From: an uncultured Clostridia bacterium
Lineage (GTDB): Bacteria > Bacillota > Clostridia > TANB77 > CAG-508
Direction of reading: 5' to 3'
Assembly: GCA_947630255.1 (NCBI GenBank)
Contig: CANRGU010000018.1
Location: 1-16,386, forward strand
Length of the DNA stretch: 16,386 bases
A model generated the notes under the pieces. It saw only the letters and a program-made list of their open reading frames with translations, ran no database searches and was not told where the DNA came from. This document shows, in pieces, positions 1-7,408 of the stretch. Position numbers and translations under genes: made by a program. Position 1 is the stretch's first letter; the number at the start of each line of letters is the position of its first letter.

Positions 1-431
1 GCTCTCCTCATTTTCATTTCTGCATCTTTTTTTGCTATATCGCGTCTTTTATCATATAATTTTTTACCTTTTCCAATACCCAATTCGATTTTAACTAAAT
101 TTCCTTTAAAATACATTGAAAGTGGAACAAGAGAATATCCTTTTTGTTTTATTAAACCTACTAATTTATTTATTTCTCTTTTATTTACTAACAATTTTCT
201 ATCTCTTAAAGGATCTTTGTTATATATATTTCCAAATTCATATGGACTTATATGTAAATTATATATGAATAATTCTCCATTTTTTATACCAGCATAACTA
301 TCTTTTAAATTAGCTTTACCGTTTCTAACAGACTTAATTTCTGTTCCAGATAGCACTATGCCTGCCTCAAGGGTATCTACTATTGAATAATTATGCCTTG
401 CTGTTGGATTTTTTGAAATTATTTTGGCCAT
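1..431 (-). CDS. smpB: SsrA-binding protein SmpB (3' end outside window)
   Basis: SmpB binds tmRNA and delivers it to ribosomes stalled on mRNAs without a stop codon, so that the nascent protein is tagged for proteolysis (trans-translation). The minus-strand translation begins MAKIISKNPTARHNYSI and carries the family hallmarks: SGTEIKSVR near residues 27-35, then NLKDSYA, LFIYNLHISPYE, DPLRDRKLL and the basic tail KGKKLYDKRRDIAKKDAEMK. 143 codons are present; the family is usually about 150-160 residues, so only the last few are missing past the left edge. The start ATG (429-431) has an AGAGG ribosome binding site a few bases upstream. A terminator between this gene and the next minus-strand gene, plus an extended -10, suggests it has its own promoter. 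The identification is firm. Confidence 0.97.
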   Translation of the reverse strand, partial: MAKIISKNPTARHNYSIVDTLEAGIVLSGTEIKSVRNGKANLKDSYAGIKNGELFIYNLHISPYEFGNIYNKDPLRDRKLLVNKREINKLVGLIKQKGYSLVPLSMYFKGNLVKIELGIGKGKKLYDKRRDIAKKDAEMKMRR

Positions 432-464
432 AATAAATTAACCTCTTTAAAATATATTTTTTTA

Positions 465-473
465 ATTATATCA
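465..473 (-). promoter_or_regulatory. Extended -10 promoter for smpB
   Basis: On the minus strand the sequence reads TGATATAAT, a perfect -10 hexamer with the TGn extension, 33 bases upstream of the smpB start. No convincing -35 box lies 16-18 bases further upstream, which an extended -10 can tolerate. It sits between the terminator of the upstream minus-strand gene and smpB. Confidence 0.4.
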
Positions 474-503
474 TAAAAAACAAATAAAACATATAAATAA
501 GAT

Positions 504-533
504 AAAAAAATAGAAAGCATTTGATACTTTCTA
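504..533 (-). terminator. Terminator of the 137-residue membrane protein gene
   Basis: A 7 bp stem (511-517 with 527-533) with a 9-base loop is followed, in the minus direction, by seven T residues (complement of 504-510). It begins just beyond the stop codon of the 543-956 gene. A short T-run also follows on the plus strand. Confidence 0.6.
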
Positions 534-542
534 TTTTTCAAA

Positions 543-956
543 TTAATGTTTATCATTTTGATAAGCATAATACCAAACTACACCAATTATTACAGCAGCA
601 GCTACTGCAACAGCAACCCAGGTCCATATTGTAGCATTCATAGCAGTTTCTGTTATTGAATCTTCTGCAGTAGTTCTAGTAGCTGTATAACCATCATTTC
701 CTGCATTTCCCATAGAATCTGCTCCATCCATAATAGCACCACCAATATCACGAGCACCATTTTCGATTGTATCTTCGGCAGTTCCAACAGCGTTTCTTGC
801 ATCTTCAGCAAGATTTTGAGCACCATTTACTACGGTATTAGTTGCTCCGTTGGCAGCATTTTTTACATCATTTCCAGCATCAGTTGCAAAACACATAGTG
901 CTTATGGTTATAATAATCAAAGCCACTAAAAATAATATAATAGATTTTCTTTTCAT
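543..956 (-). CDS. Small exported Ala/Gly/Asn-rich protein with C-terminal membrane anchor
   Basis: I do not recognise a named family. The 137-residue product has a clear Sec signal peptide (basic KRK, hydrophobic residues 5-21, likely cleavage after CFA at residue 24). A low-complexity middle is rich in Ala, Asn, Gly and Asp, with four NGA/DGA motifs at residues 36, 44, 66 and 77, suggesting amphipathic helical repeats with a partly 11-residue spacing, as in LEA-like or YtxH-like proteins. A single C-terminal transmembrane helix (about 110-131) ends in the short polar tail AYQNDKH. There is no LPxTG sorting motif. The start is fixed by a perfect AGGAGGT (964-970) 7 bases upstream. The gene has its own terminator and follows another small protein of the same architecture. 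The topology is well supported; the function is unknown, perhaps in the cell envelope. Confidence 0.8.
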   Translation of the reverse strand: MKRKSIILFLVALIIITISTMCFATDAGNDVKNAANGATNTVVNGAQNLAEDARNAVGTAEDTIENGARDIGGAIMDGADSMGNAGNDGYTATRTTAEDSITETAMNATIWTWVAVAVAAAVIIGVVWYYAYQNDKH

Positions 957-1033
957 ATAAATTACCTCCTAAACTTTATTGCTAAAAAACCTATTTATAT
1001 TATTTATAATTTATAAAAAAATATTCATAAAAA

Positions 1034-1066
1034 AACAACTTTTGCAAATTTTATGCAAAAGTTGTT
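1034..1066 (-). terminator. Strong terminator of the 117-residue membrane protein gene
   Basis: A perfect 13 bp stem (1034-1046 with 1054-1066) with a 7-base loop is flanked on the left by an A-run (1029-1035), which gives the T-run for minus-strand transcription. It lies about 10 bases past the stop codon of the 1077-1430 gene and separates it from the 543-956 gene. Confidence 0.8.
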
Positions 1067-1076
1067 AAAAATTTTT

Positions 1077-1430
1077 TTATTTAAGCCTAATTAAAATTGC
1101 AATGGCAAGTAAAATTAATAAAATACCTATTACTATTATTGCTATTGATAAAATGTTTTCTACTGTAAAGAAATTATCTTCTTCGCTTGTAGTAATAGAA
1201 GTTATTCTTGGAGTTTCATCATTGGTAGAAACATTTTCATCTGATACGTTGGTATTATTTGTAGTAAAATTATCAACTTCATCATCAACAGAGTTATTAT
1301 TTACATTCGAATTTTCATTTATTGAATTGTAGGGTTGTAGATTCATATCTATATTTGAAGCATCAACAGTTGTAAAAAATAACAAAATTAAAATTAGTAA
1401 AAACATATAGATTTTAAATAATTTTTTCAT
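1077..1430 (-). CDS. Small exported Asn/Ser/Thr/Asp-rich protein with C-terminal membrane anchor
   Basis: No family recognised. The 117-residue product has a signal peptide (KKLFK, then a hydrophobic stretch to about residue 20, likely cleavage after VDA at 24). A disordered acidic linker rich in Asn, Ser, Thr and Asp follows (about residues 25-85), then one transmembrane helix (about 92-115) ending in IRLK. The basic tail predicts the linker outside and the C-terminus in the cytoplasm. The linker resembles a wall-spanning spacer. The start is supported by TAAGGAGGA 5 bases upstream and by a good promoter. The architecture matches the next gene downstream (543-956), but the linker compositions differ (acidic and Asn-rich here, Ala/Gly-rich there), so homology is not claimed. 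Confidence 0.75.
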   Translation of the reverse strand: MKKLFKIYMFLLILILLFFTTVDASNIDMNLQPYNSINENSNVNNNSVDDEVDNFTTNNTNVSDENVSTNDETPRITSITTSEEDNFFTVENILSIAIIVIGILLILLAIAILIRLK

Positions 1431-1468
1431 ATGTATCCTCCTTATATTTATTATCTATTAATACTATT

Positions 1469-1497
1469 ATCATACACAAAAATCAAGTATTTGTCTA
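1469..1497 (-). promoter_or_regulatory. Sigma-A-type promoter for the 117-residue protein gene
   Basis: The minus strand reads TAGACA, 17 bases, TATGAT. Each hexamer has one mismatch to consensus and the spacing is ideal. The -10 ends 39 bases upstream of the start codon. Confidence 0.6.
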
Positions 1498-1566
1498 TAA
1501 ATTTTATCATATTTTAAAAGAGAATTAAGTTGTTTAAAACTATTGTCGAAATATGATAATATTTTA

Positions 1567-1595
1567 TTGAATTTTAAATTTTGTAGTGATAAAAT
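1567..1595 (+). promoter_or_regulatory. Promoter for the polysaccharide deacetylase operon
   Basis: TTGAAT, 17 bases, TAAAAT, with a TGn extension directly before the -10 (TGATAAAAT). It lies 47 bases upstream of the start at 1643 and diverges from the promoter at 1469-1497; the remainder of this ~210-base intergenic region shows nothing else clear. Confidence 0.5.
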
Positions 1596-1642
1596 AAAAT
1601 TATTAAAATATTTGATATAAAATTGAAAGAGAAGAAGTAATT

Positions 1643-2785
1643 ATGAGGGAAAAAGTAGTTATATTTGTTTCAATTTTGCTAGCTATAATGGTATTTTTTA
1701 CAGTTTGTGCAACTACTATGATAGTAATAGATAAAGAAAAAGTAGTGCAAACAGCCACCAGTACATTGAATGACTATAATACAGAAAAAGAAAAACCTAT
1801 TAATGAAAATATAGAGACTAATAATATTAAGAAAAACGAAAACAAAAAAACGACTCAAACTGAAAATAAAATTATTAATGATAAAGCTAAAGAAGAAACA
1901 AAAAATAAAAAAGAAGAAATTTATAAAGCAGTAGATGAAAAAGTTTATGCAATTACAACAGTTCATATAAGAGAGAAAGATGATACAAAGAGTACTATAC
2001 TTGCTACAGTTAATTTAGGAGATGTTTTGCAAAGAGTTGCTGTTGGTAGTAATGGTTGGAGCAAAATAAAATATAATAATGTAGTTGGATATATTTCAAC
2101 TCAATATATATCAAAAGAAAAGCCACCAGAGAAAGAAAAAGTAGATATTAAGATAAATACTGAACGAAAAATAGATCCATCAAAACCAATGGTAGCATTG
2201 ACTTTTGATGATGGACCAAATCCAAATTCAACACCTAGAATTTTAGATGCTTTAGAAAAAAACAAATGTGTAGCAACATTTTTTGATTTAGGTACATGTA
2301 TGAGTAAATATCCAGATATTACAAAAAGGGAAGAAGCAATTGGATGCGAAGTAGGTTCACATACATATGGACATAAAAATTTAGATAATTTATCAAAAGA
2401 GCAAATATTAGAAGATATAAAAAATGCTGAGATTGTATATAAAAATACATTAGGACATGATTTAACTTTGGTAAGACCACCATATGGAAATGCAAATAGT
2501 ACAGTTAAACTAGCATTAAATTATCCACTAATAAATTGGGATGTAGATACAGAAGACTGGAAAAGCAAAAACAAGGATAGTATAATAGATCAAGTAAATA
2601 AAACAGAAAATTTAGATGGAAGAATAATATTAATGCACTCAATTTATAATTCAACTGCTGATGCTGTTGAAGAATTGATACCACAATTATTAAATGAAGG
2701 ATACCAGCTTGTTACAATATCAGAACTTGCCAAATATAAAAATATTGAATTAAAAACTCATACAGCATATTGGGGATTTAAATAA
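1643..2785 (+). CDS. Membrane-anchored polysaccharide deacetylase with SH3b domain
   Basis: This is a NodB-type (carbohydrate esterase 4) deacetylase, expected to remove N-acetyl groups from peptidoglycan or another surface amino sugar outside the membrane. Domain order in 380 residues: N-terminal signal anchor (about 5-28), a charged Lys/Glu/Asn linker (40-97), a bacterial SH3 domain (about 101-157, with VHIREKDD and WSKIKYNNVVGYIS), then the NodB domain (182-370). All five CE4 motifs are visible: TFDDGP (187-192, catalytic base Asp189 and metal ligand Asp190), SHTYGH (His240 and His244, metal ligands), RPPYG (278-282), the WDVDTEDW segment (299-306) and the catalytic His in LMH (330-332). 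The enzyme therefore looks active. The SH3b domain probably binds the wall. The next gene starts 25 bases downstream, so the two are likely cotranscribed. Substrate (GlcNAc or MurNAc) cannot be decided from sequence alone. Confidence 0.93.
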   Translation: MREKVVIFVSILLAIMVFFTVCATTMIVIDKEKVVQTATSTLNDYNTEKEKPINENIETNNIKKNENKKTTQTENKIINDKAKEETKNKKEEIYKAVDEKVYAITTVHIREKDDTKSTILATVNLGDVLQRVAVGSNGWSKIKYNNVVGYISTQYISKEKPPEKEKVDIKINTERKIDPSKPMVALTFDDGPNPNSTPRILDALEKNKCVATFFDLGTCMSKYPDITKREEAIGCEVGSHTYGHKNLDNLSKEQILEDIKNAEIVYKNTLGHDLTLVRPPYGNANSTVKLALNYPLINWDVDTEDWKSKNKDSIIDQVNKTENLDGRIILMHSIYNSTADAVEELIPQLLNEGYQLVTISELAKYKNIELKTHTAYWGFK

Positions 2786-2810
2786 AATTAAATTCAAAGG
2801 AGAAATTTGT

Positions 2811-3695
2811 ATGTGTAAAAATGTAAAATTAATTATTATTACTGTTATTTCTGTGTTACTATTAATAGCTTTTTCTTGTAACTCTTATGCAACTAATTTA
2901 GATTACGATGTGATGGAATTAAAAGAAAAAATTGATAGTATTAATCTTAATGATATAAAAAATTCAGAGGATTTAAAAAATTATTTTTCAAACAAGCCAG
3001 ATATTAATGAAGCTGATATAGTAGAAGTATATACAGAATTAACAGAAAAATTTTCTAATCAAGATATTGCGAATATGATAGAAGAAAACAAGGAAATAAT
3101 ATTAGAAAAGTCAAAAGTAGACGAAAAAGTTTTAGATACAGCAACTACAGTTTTAAATTCATTAGATACAGAAACAACAAAGCAAATATTAAAAGAAGAT
3201 TTAAATATAGAAGAGATAAAACAAAAATTAGATAATGGATACACTTTAAATCAAGTAATTCAAGAATTAGAAGATGAACTTCCAGTATCAAAAGTAGCTT
3301 CTATTAGTTTTAAATTATTATTTGCATCTAGAATTGTTAAAACAGTCCTAATAGTATCATTTGTACTATTAATATATAGAATAATGATTAGATGGATAGT
3401 ACTTAAAAAAGCAGGAAAACATGGCTGGGCAACTTTAATACCAATTTATAATGAAGTTACATATCTAAAAGTAGCTGGAATCAGTCCATGGTGGATTTTA
3501 ATTAATCTAATTCCAGTAGTAGGATGGGTAATTTATGGAATAGTAGAAATTGTATCTAGATTTACACTAGCATATTCATTTAAAAGAGGTATGGGATTTG
3601 GACTTGGATTAGTATTTCTAGCAATTATATTTGAATCTGTATTAGCATTTAGCAAAAATATTAAATATGTTGGACTCGATGAAGTTGAAGAATAG
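2811..3695 (+). CDS. DUF5684-like multi-spanning membrane protein with exported helical domain
   Basis: The 294-residue product has a signal peptide or first helix (about 6-27, ending CNSYA), then a mostly helical acidic segment (about 30-158) predicted to lie outside the cell. A C-terminal block follows with hydrophobic segments at about 165-196, 226-250 and 260-281. Before and within the block come AGKHGWATLIPIYNEV (about 201-216) and GMGFGLGLVFL, which I associate from memory with the uncharacterised DUF5684 membrane domain; proteins of this type share a G-x-x-GW-x-x-LIPIYN signature. A good AAGGAG site precedes the ATG. It follows the deacetylase gene closely, suggesting a shared transcript and an envelope role. 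No catalytic motif is seen and function is unknown. Confidence 0.7.
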   Translation: MCKNVKLIIITVISVLLLIAFSCNSYATNLDYDVMELKEKIDSINLNDIKNSEDLKNYFSNKPDINEADIVEVYTELTEKFSNQDIANMIEENKEIILEKSKVDEKVLDTATTVLNSLDTETTKQILKEDLNIEEIKQKLDNGYTLNQVIQELEDELPVSKVASISFKLLFASRIVKTVLIVSFVLLIYRIMIRWIVLKKAGKHGWATLIPIYNEVTYLKVAGISPWWILINLIPVVGWVIYGIVEIVSRFTLAYSFKRGMGFGLGLVFLAIIFESVLAFSKNIKYVGLDEVEE

Positions 3696-3731
3696 GACAT
3701 AATAATTACAAAGCAAAAATAAGGTGAAACT

Positions 3732-4358
3732 ATGAGCAAAACAGGCAATATTATAAACTTTTATATATTAGCAAATAAATTAAAAGAAAAAATCAGAACA
3801 GGCTGGGTAGAAGTAAAAATTAATAAGGATAGGCTAGAAAGTGTGGCAGAGCATATATATGGTACTTTAATTTTATCAATTGCAATTGATAGTGAGTACA
3901 ATATTGGATTAGATATGGAAAAAGTATTAAAAATGCTAACACTTCATGAATTAGAAGAAATCCTAATGCCAGACTATACTATTAGATCTGGGATAACACC
4001 AGAAGAAAAAATAGCTAACGGTAAAAAATCAGTTAAGCAAGTAATAGGTGGATTAATAAAAGAACAAGAAATCGAGAATTTGCTAGATGAGTTTAATGAA
4101 AGAAAAACAAAAGAAGCAGTTTTTTGCTATCATGTTGATAAATTGGAATGTGATTTTCAAGCAAAACTATATGATTTAGAGGGCGCATTTAGCATAGATG
4201 AAGCCAAAAAGGATGTACCATATTATGGAGAAAGAGGCAACGAAATAGAAAGTATAGCAAAAAATGCTAGCGATTTTTGGATAGAGTACGACAGAGAAAA
4301 ATATAAAGATGATAAAATATTTGAGGACTTATTAAATGAAATTCAAAGTTTGAAATAA
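3732..4358 (+). CDS. HD-domain nucleotidase of the YfbR/HDDC2 type
   Basis: This protein resembles the 5'-deoxynucleotidase YfbR (199 residues in E. coli; 208 here), a metal-dependent HD phosphohydrolase acting on deoxynucleoside monophosphates. The family pattern is clear: RTGWVE near residue 22, ESVAEHIYG with His41, LHELEE with His72, then Asp81 and HVDKLE with Asp136. Against the YfbR residues I recall (His33, His68, Asp69, Glu72, Asp77, Asp137), all match with near-constant spacing except that the Asp of the HD pair is Glu73 (HE). I believe HELEE variants occur in Firmicute homologues, so it may still be active. The start has AAGGTGA upstream. The gene is 36 bases after the DUF5684-like gene and ends before a terminator. 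The exact substrate is inference. Confidence 0.85.
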   Translation: MSKTGNIINFYILANKLKEKIRTGWVEVKINKDRLESVAEHIYGTLILSIAIDSEYNIGLDMEKVLKMLTLHELEEILMPDYTIRSGITPEEKIANGKKSVKQVIGGLIKEQEIENLLDEFNERKTKEAVFCYHVDKLECDFQAKLYDLEGAFSIDEAKKDVPYYGERGNEIESIAKNASDFWIEYDREKYKDDKIFEDLLNEIQSLK

Positions 4359-4387
4359 GTAAATTAAAATATAAGGATAAAGGAAGG

Positions 4388-4417
4388 AAAGTAAAAAGCA
4401 ATTTACTTTTCTTTTTT
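4388..4417 (+). terminator. Terminator after the HD-domain gene
   Basis: A perfect 8 bp stem AAAGTAAA/TTTACTTT (4388-4395 with 4402-4409) with a 6-base loop is followed by TCTTTTTT. It lies 30 bases after the stop and closes the deacetylase-to-HD gene cluster. Confidence 0.65.
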
Positions 4418-4419
4418 AA

Positions 4420-4459
4420 TGTAAAAACATGTTTACAAAACATATTTTTTTGCTATAAT
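4420..4459 (+). promoter_or_regulatory. Strong promoter with inverted repeat over the -35 box
   Basis: TTTACA (4432-4437), 16 bases, TATAAT (4454-4459) with a TGC extension before the -10: close to consensus. The -35 hexamer is the right half of an inverted repeat, TGTAAA (4420-4425), 6 bases, TTTACA (4432-4437), with ACATGT at its centre. This looks like an operator for a dimeric repressor. The -10 ends only 4 bases before the ATG at 4464, so transcription should start inside or after that ATG, which rules it out as the start codon. Confidence 0.65.
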
Positions 4460-4481
4460 AGAAATGAAAGAAGGAAATACA

Positions 4482-5438
4482 ATGAAAGTAGAAGAGTTCT
4501 TTAATAAAGAAGATGAAGAAATAGTTAGTTTTGATTTTTCCGATGAGGTATTAAGAAACAAAAGAGTAAGAGGTGATAAATACAAAACATTAAAAGAAGA
4601 GTATTTGAACAAGAATACCGATACTTTTAGAAAATACATATTATACAAAAAAAATTTTAATAAATGTGATCCAGACACTAATGGTGGTTTATTAAAAGAT
4701 ATATATGAAGAAGTATGGAATGATAAAATAGATAATAAAATATTAAATAGTTGTAGTAGTAATAGTAAAACAAAGTATTATTCAGATACTATGACAAGTA
4801 TCCAAAATTTATTAAGTAATTATTATATTAGCTTGTGCAGTGATGAATGGGATGATTATAAAAAAGAGCATAGTGATGTTCAATATTTTAGTATTGAAAC
4901 ATTTAAAGAAATGTTTGAAAATGATAAAAAGTATCCTAAATTTAAGAAAGCTTTTGAAAATGAAAAAGTGAGAGAATTTGTTAAGCACTATCATACTTTA
5001 GGAAATTATATACCTGTTCCTTACGGATTTAATAGGGCTCGTTCTGGCTCATTTGCTAGTCATGATATGTGGGATATCACTTTAGAAAAAATTAAAGAGT
5101 ACTATCATATAAGAAAGCAAAGCAAAGACGTTTCTAAATCTTTAGAAGTTATTTTAGAACTGCTACATATGAAAGATACTATTAATAAAACAATTAACTG
5201 GTTAGATAGTTTTGGCTCGTGGGAAAATTTTGTTGATAAAAATTTTTTAATGGAAGATGGTAAAAATAAAAACTATGTTGATAAAAGTTATAATATTATA
5301 AAATTAGCTAATCATCACTTTTCTGATCCACAAATAAAGTCAGATGAATATTTAAAATATTTTGAAGAATCAACAAAAATAATAAAAGGAAGAACATTAA
5401 TTATAAAAGAATATTATAAAAACAAATTAAATAAATAA
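4482..5438 (+). CDS. Uncharacterised 318-residue protein, possibly DUF6994-like
   Basis: I do not know a function. The start at 4482 is chosen over an in-frame ATG at 4464 because the promoter's -10 ends at 4459, and because AAGAAGGAAA lies correctly upstream of 4482. The product is soluble, charged and mostly helical, with no signal peptide or membrane segment. Conserved-looking blocks are DPDTNGGLL (63-71), followed by an EEVWN segment, and GNYIPVPYGFNRARSG (174-189) with HDMWDITLEKIKEYY (194-208). From memory these resemble an uncharacterised family annotated DUF6994, which has a DPD...L...W motif and a GN-[FY]-I-P-x-P block; this is uncertain. It opens the accessory stretch and has its own possibly repressor-controlled promoter, fitting a defence or stress cargo gene, but that is only inference. 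Confidence 0.75.
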   Translation: MKVEEFFNKEDEEIVSFDFSDEVLRNKRVRGDKYKTLKEEYLNKNTDTFRKYILYKKNFNKCDPDTNGGLLKDIYEEVWNDKIDNKILNSCSSNSKTKYYSDTMTSIQNLLSNYYISLCSDEWDDYKKEHSDVQYFSIETFKEMFENDKKYPKFKKAFENEKVREFVKHYHTLGNYIPVPYGFNRARSGSFASHDMWDITLEKIKEYYHIRKQSKDVSKSLEVILELLHMKDTINKTINWLDSFGSWENFVDKNFLMEDGKNKNYVDKSYNIIKLANHHFSDPQIKSDEYLKYFEESTKIIKGRTLIIKEYYKNKLNK

Positions 5439-5498
5439 TATTAAGTTAAAAAGACTTTACTTATATAAAATAAATGATACCATAATATTATTTTTTTT
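5433..5498 (+). terminator. Possible long-loop terminator after the DUF6994-like gene
   Basis: An 11 bp A/T-only inverted repeat (5433-5443 with 5483-5493) overlaps the stop codon region and runs into a T-run (to 5498). The 39-base loop and absence of G-C pairs make it weak. The rest of the gap to 5585 shows no clear promoter. Confidence 0.3.
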
Positions 5499-5584
5499 CG
5501 CTGGTCTTACTTTTCTAAATGGTAGATTAAAGAAAGAAAACAAAGATAATTTTTTAATTGAAGTTTAAATGAAAGGAGAAATTT

Positions 5585-5995
5585 ATGAGTAATATTTATA
5601 GTAAAGAAAATTTAGAAAGTCTAGTTTTTGATTTAATAAAATATTTGTATCGTACTAAAGATTATAAGGATGAAAAATTATCTAATAATGTTTTAATTTA
5701 TAGTATGGATAAACTTTATTATGTTTCTGATGAAAAGCATAATTTCATGTTAAAAAATATTCCAATTTGCATTGAAGAAAATATTAAAATGGAAGAATAT
5801 TTTGAATTTTGTAATACTAAAACTTTAGCACTTTCTATGGATTCTACTTTATGTGAATATTTATATTATGGGGATTTTATAGGTGCTGAAGAAGTTCAAA
5901 AGAAAGTAAAAGAAATTTTTGAAAAACATGGATTTTATTATGATTTCGGAAGTAGTTGGTATTTATATGCAGAGCCAATAAATAAACTACAATAA
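5585..5995 (+). CDS. Uncharacterised small soluble protein (136 residues)
   Basis: No family assigned. The product is cytoplasmic, acidic and aromatic-rich, with no signal peptide or membrane segment. It begins with a helical segment (ENLESLVFDLIKYLYR), a central region likely of strands (NNVLIYSMDKLYYVSD, residues about 34-49), and a C-terminal block LALSMDSTLCEYLYYGD followed by EIFEKHGFYYDFGSSWYLYAEP. The last block gives the impression of a small alpha/beta domain with a conserved Y-[DE]-x-G-x-x-W ending, as in some SMI1-like or immunity-type proteins, but I cannot name it. A very good AAAGGAG site sits 6 bases upstream of the ATG. It lies between the DUF6994-like gene and the first copy of the repeated terminator-promoter cassette. 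Confidence 0.7.
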   Translation: MSNIYSKENLESLVFDLIKYLYRTKDYKDEKLSNNVLIYSMDKLYYVSDEKHNFMLKNIPICIEENIKMEEYFEFCNTKTLALSMDSTLCEYLYYGDFIGAEEVQKKVKEIFEKHGFYYDFGSSWYLYAEPINKLQ

Positions 5996-6049
5996 ATAAA
6001 CTAAACTATAAGAATATGAATCAATTGACAAATATAATTTAATAAAAAA

Positions 6050-6082
6050 ATACAAGATATTTCATGTACCTTGTGTTTTTTT
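6050..6082 (+). terminator. Hairpin terminator in cassette copy 1
   Basis: Stem 6050-6059 with 6067-6076 (two G-T pairs), loop of 7 bases, then seven T residues (6076-6082). It is placed about 55 bases after the 136-residue protein gene. Confidence 0.55.
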
Positions 6083-6105
6083 ATAACTAGATGATAAGAT
6101 TAGTA

Positions 6106-6134
6106 TTAACAAAGATATTTCAACATAGTATTAT
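6106..6134 (+). promoter_or_regulatory. Promoter in cassette copy 1, driving the serpin-like gene
   Basis: TTAACA, 17 bases, TATTAT. The position and spacing match the promoter in copy 2. It lies 61 bases upstream of the ATG at 6196. Confidence 0.55.
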
Positions 6135-6195
6135 TCAAACAAGAAAACAAAACATAGTATAAAGATAAAAATTTAAATGAAGGAGTTGAATTTAT

Positions 6196-7319
6196 ATGAG
6201 CAAAAAAACAAAAATACTAATAATATGTGCTATTTTAATTATATTAATGGTTATTGGGATTATAGCAATAAACAAAGCAAATATATTTGGGAAGAAAGCA
6301 ACAAAATTGGAAGTAGCTGATGGTATTACAGTTGTGCCAACAATGAATGATATAATAACATCAGATAGCAGCTGGTGTGGAACATTTCAATTAGTTTGGA
6401 ATGATATGAAAAATGAAGTTGTAAAGCAAGATGTTGTATTTAATCCTCAATTAGAAATAGTAGAAAATCTAAATAAAGAAGATTTTAATGAATCAATGCT
6501 TTCAGAAGATTATTATTTTAAAATTTATGGATTAAAAACTTTGGAATTAAAAGAACAAATAGAAAATGGAATAAAAGAAAAATTTAATCAAACAAGTGAT
6601 ATAATAGATGATTTTGATTGGTCAGAAGGTGGATTAGATAATCCTAATGTTGCAGATATTAGAAGATATTTTTTCTATACAATGTTATATAGAAAATTTG
6701 AATTTTTAAATGCTTTTGATAAATTAGAAAATGGAGAATTTGGAGATAAATATAACAATATAGAATATTTCGGAATAGATAAAAATACTAAAAATTCTGT
6801 GGGAAATCAAATTGAAGTATTATATTATAATTCAAAAGATGATTTTGCAATATTAATAAATACTAAAACAAATGATGAAGTAATATTCTATAAGAACCCG
6901 ACAGGAAATAATTTTAATGAAATATATAAAAATATGAATGATGAATCAAAAAAATATACAGGAAGTAAATCTTTTAAAGATGTAGATGAGTTTAAAGCGC
7001 CTAATTTAACATTTAATGAAAAAAAGAATATACAGATTTAGAAGGAAAGCCATTTAAAACTGCAGATCCTATTTATGATACTGGAGAGATAGTAAAAGCA
7101 TTGCAAACAGTAAAATTCTCTTTGGATGAAAAAGGTGGCGAAATAAAAAGTGAGGCAGGAATGGATGTTAAACTTGATACCGCGGCAGTAAGTTTCCCTG
7201 AAAAAGATACACCAAGATATTTTTATGTAGATGATACTTTTGCAATATTTTTAAGAGAAAAAGGAAAAGAAAAACCATATTTTGCAGGAAGAATAGAAGA
7301 CATAACAAAATTTCAATAA
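6196..7319 (+). CDS. Membrane-anchored serpin-like protein, split by a -1 frameshift
   Basis: Read in one frame the gene stops at 7041 (281 residues). If the frame shifts back by one base at the A-run 7019-7025 it continues to 7319, giving 374 residues, close to a usual serpin. The N-terminus is a signal anchor (about 6-25). The C-terminal part resembles a serpin end: VKFSLDEKGGEIKSEAG would match the hinge region before the reactive loop, and YVDDTFAIFLREKGKEKPYFAGRIED the final strands (compare ADHPFLF...ILFMGRV). This is a distant resemblance judged by eye. The hinge carries Lys-Ser rather than small Ala residues, so protease inhibition is doubtful. AAGGAGT precedes the ATG. The break lies on A AAA AAG in the correct phase for -1 slippage, but a real indel or sequencing error in the A-run is equally possible; no CGG is involved here. 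Confidence 0.55.
7020..7026 (+). other. A AAA AAG heptamer at the -1 frameshift in the serpin-like gene
   Basis: The heptamer is phased as X XXY YYZ in the upstream reading frame (codons AAA 7021-7023 and AAG 7024-7026). It is the heptamer used for -1 frameshifting in E. coli dnaX. After slippage the next codon is GAA at 7026, which opens the downstream frame. I see no strong stem-loop after it and no Shine-Dalgarno-like stimulator before it. Confidence 0.4.
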
Positions 7320-7353
7320 AAATTATATAAGTTATAAATATAGAAAATAGTAG

Positions 7354-7385
7354 ATACGAGGTATTTTATATACCTTGTATTTTTT
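7354..7385 (+). terminator. Hairpin terminator in cassette copy 2
   Basis: ATACGAGGTA (7354-7363) pairs with TACCTTGTAT (7371-7380) with a single G-T pair, 7-base loop, followed by a T-run to 7385. It ends the serpin-like gene transcript 35 bases after its stop. Confidence 0.65.
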
Positions 7386-7408
7386 ATAAACAGATGATAA
7401 AATTAGTG

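Larger units (their letters stand above)
6050..6142 (+). repeat. Terminator-promoter cassette, copy 1
   Basis: About 93 bases that are repeated at 7354-7445 with roughly 15 mismatches and one gap (my hand alignment, about 83% identity). Both copies contain a 10 bp hairpin with G-T wobbles and T-run, then a conserved spacer containing AGATGATAA, then a -35/-10 pair 17 bases apart, ending CAAACAA. The two copies flank the serpin-like gene as direct repeats. Confidence 0.75.

Noticed and set aside
4464..4481. Upstream ATG of the DUF6994-like gene
   Set aside because: It lies 4 bases after the -10 box, so transcription would start inside or beyond it; 4482 has the ribosome binding site.
6025..6050. 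An extra promoter at TTGACA 6025
   Set aside because: There is no acceptable -10 at 16-18 bases; it is better seen as a remnant of the repeated cassette.
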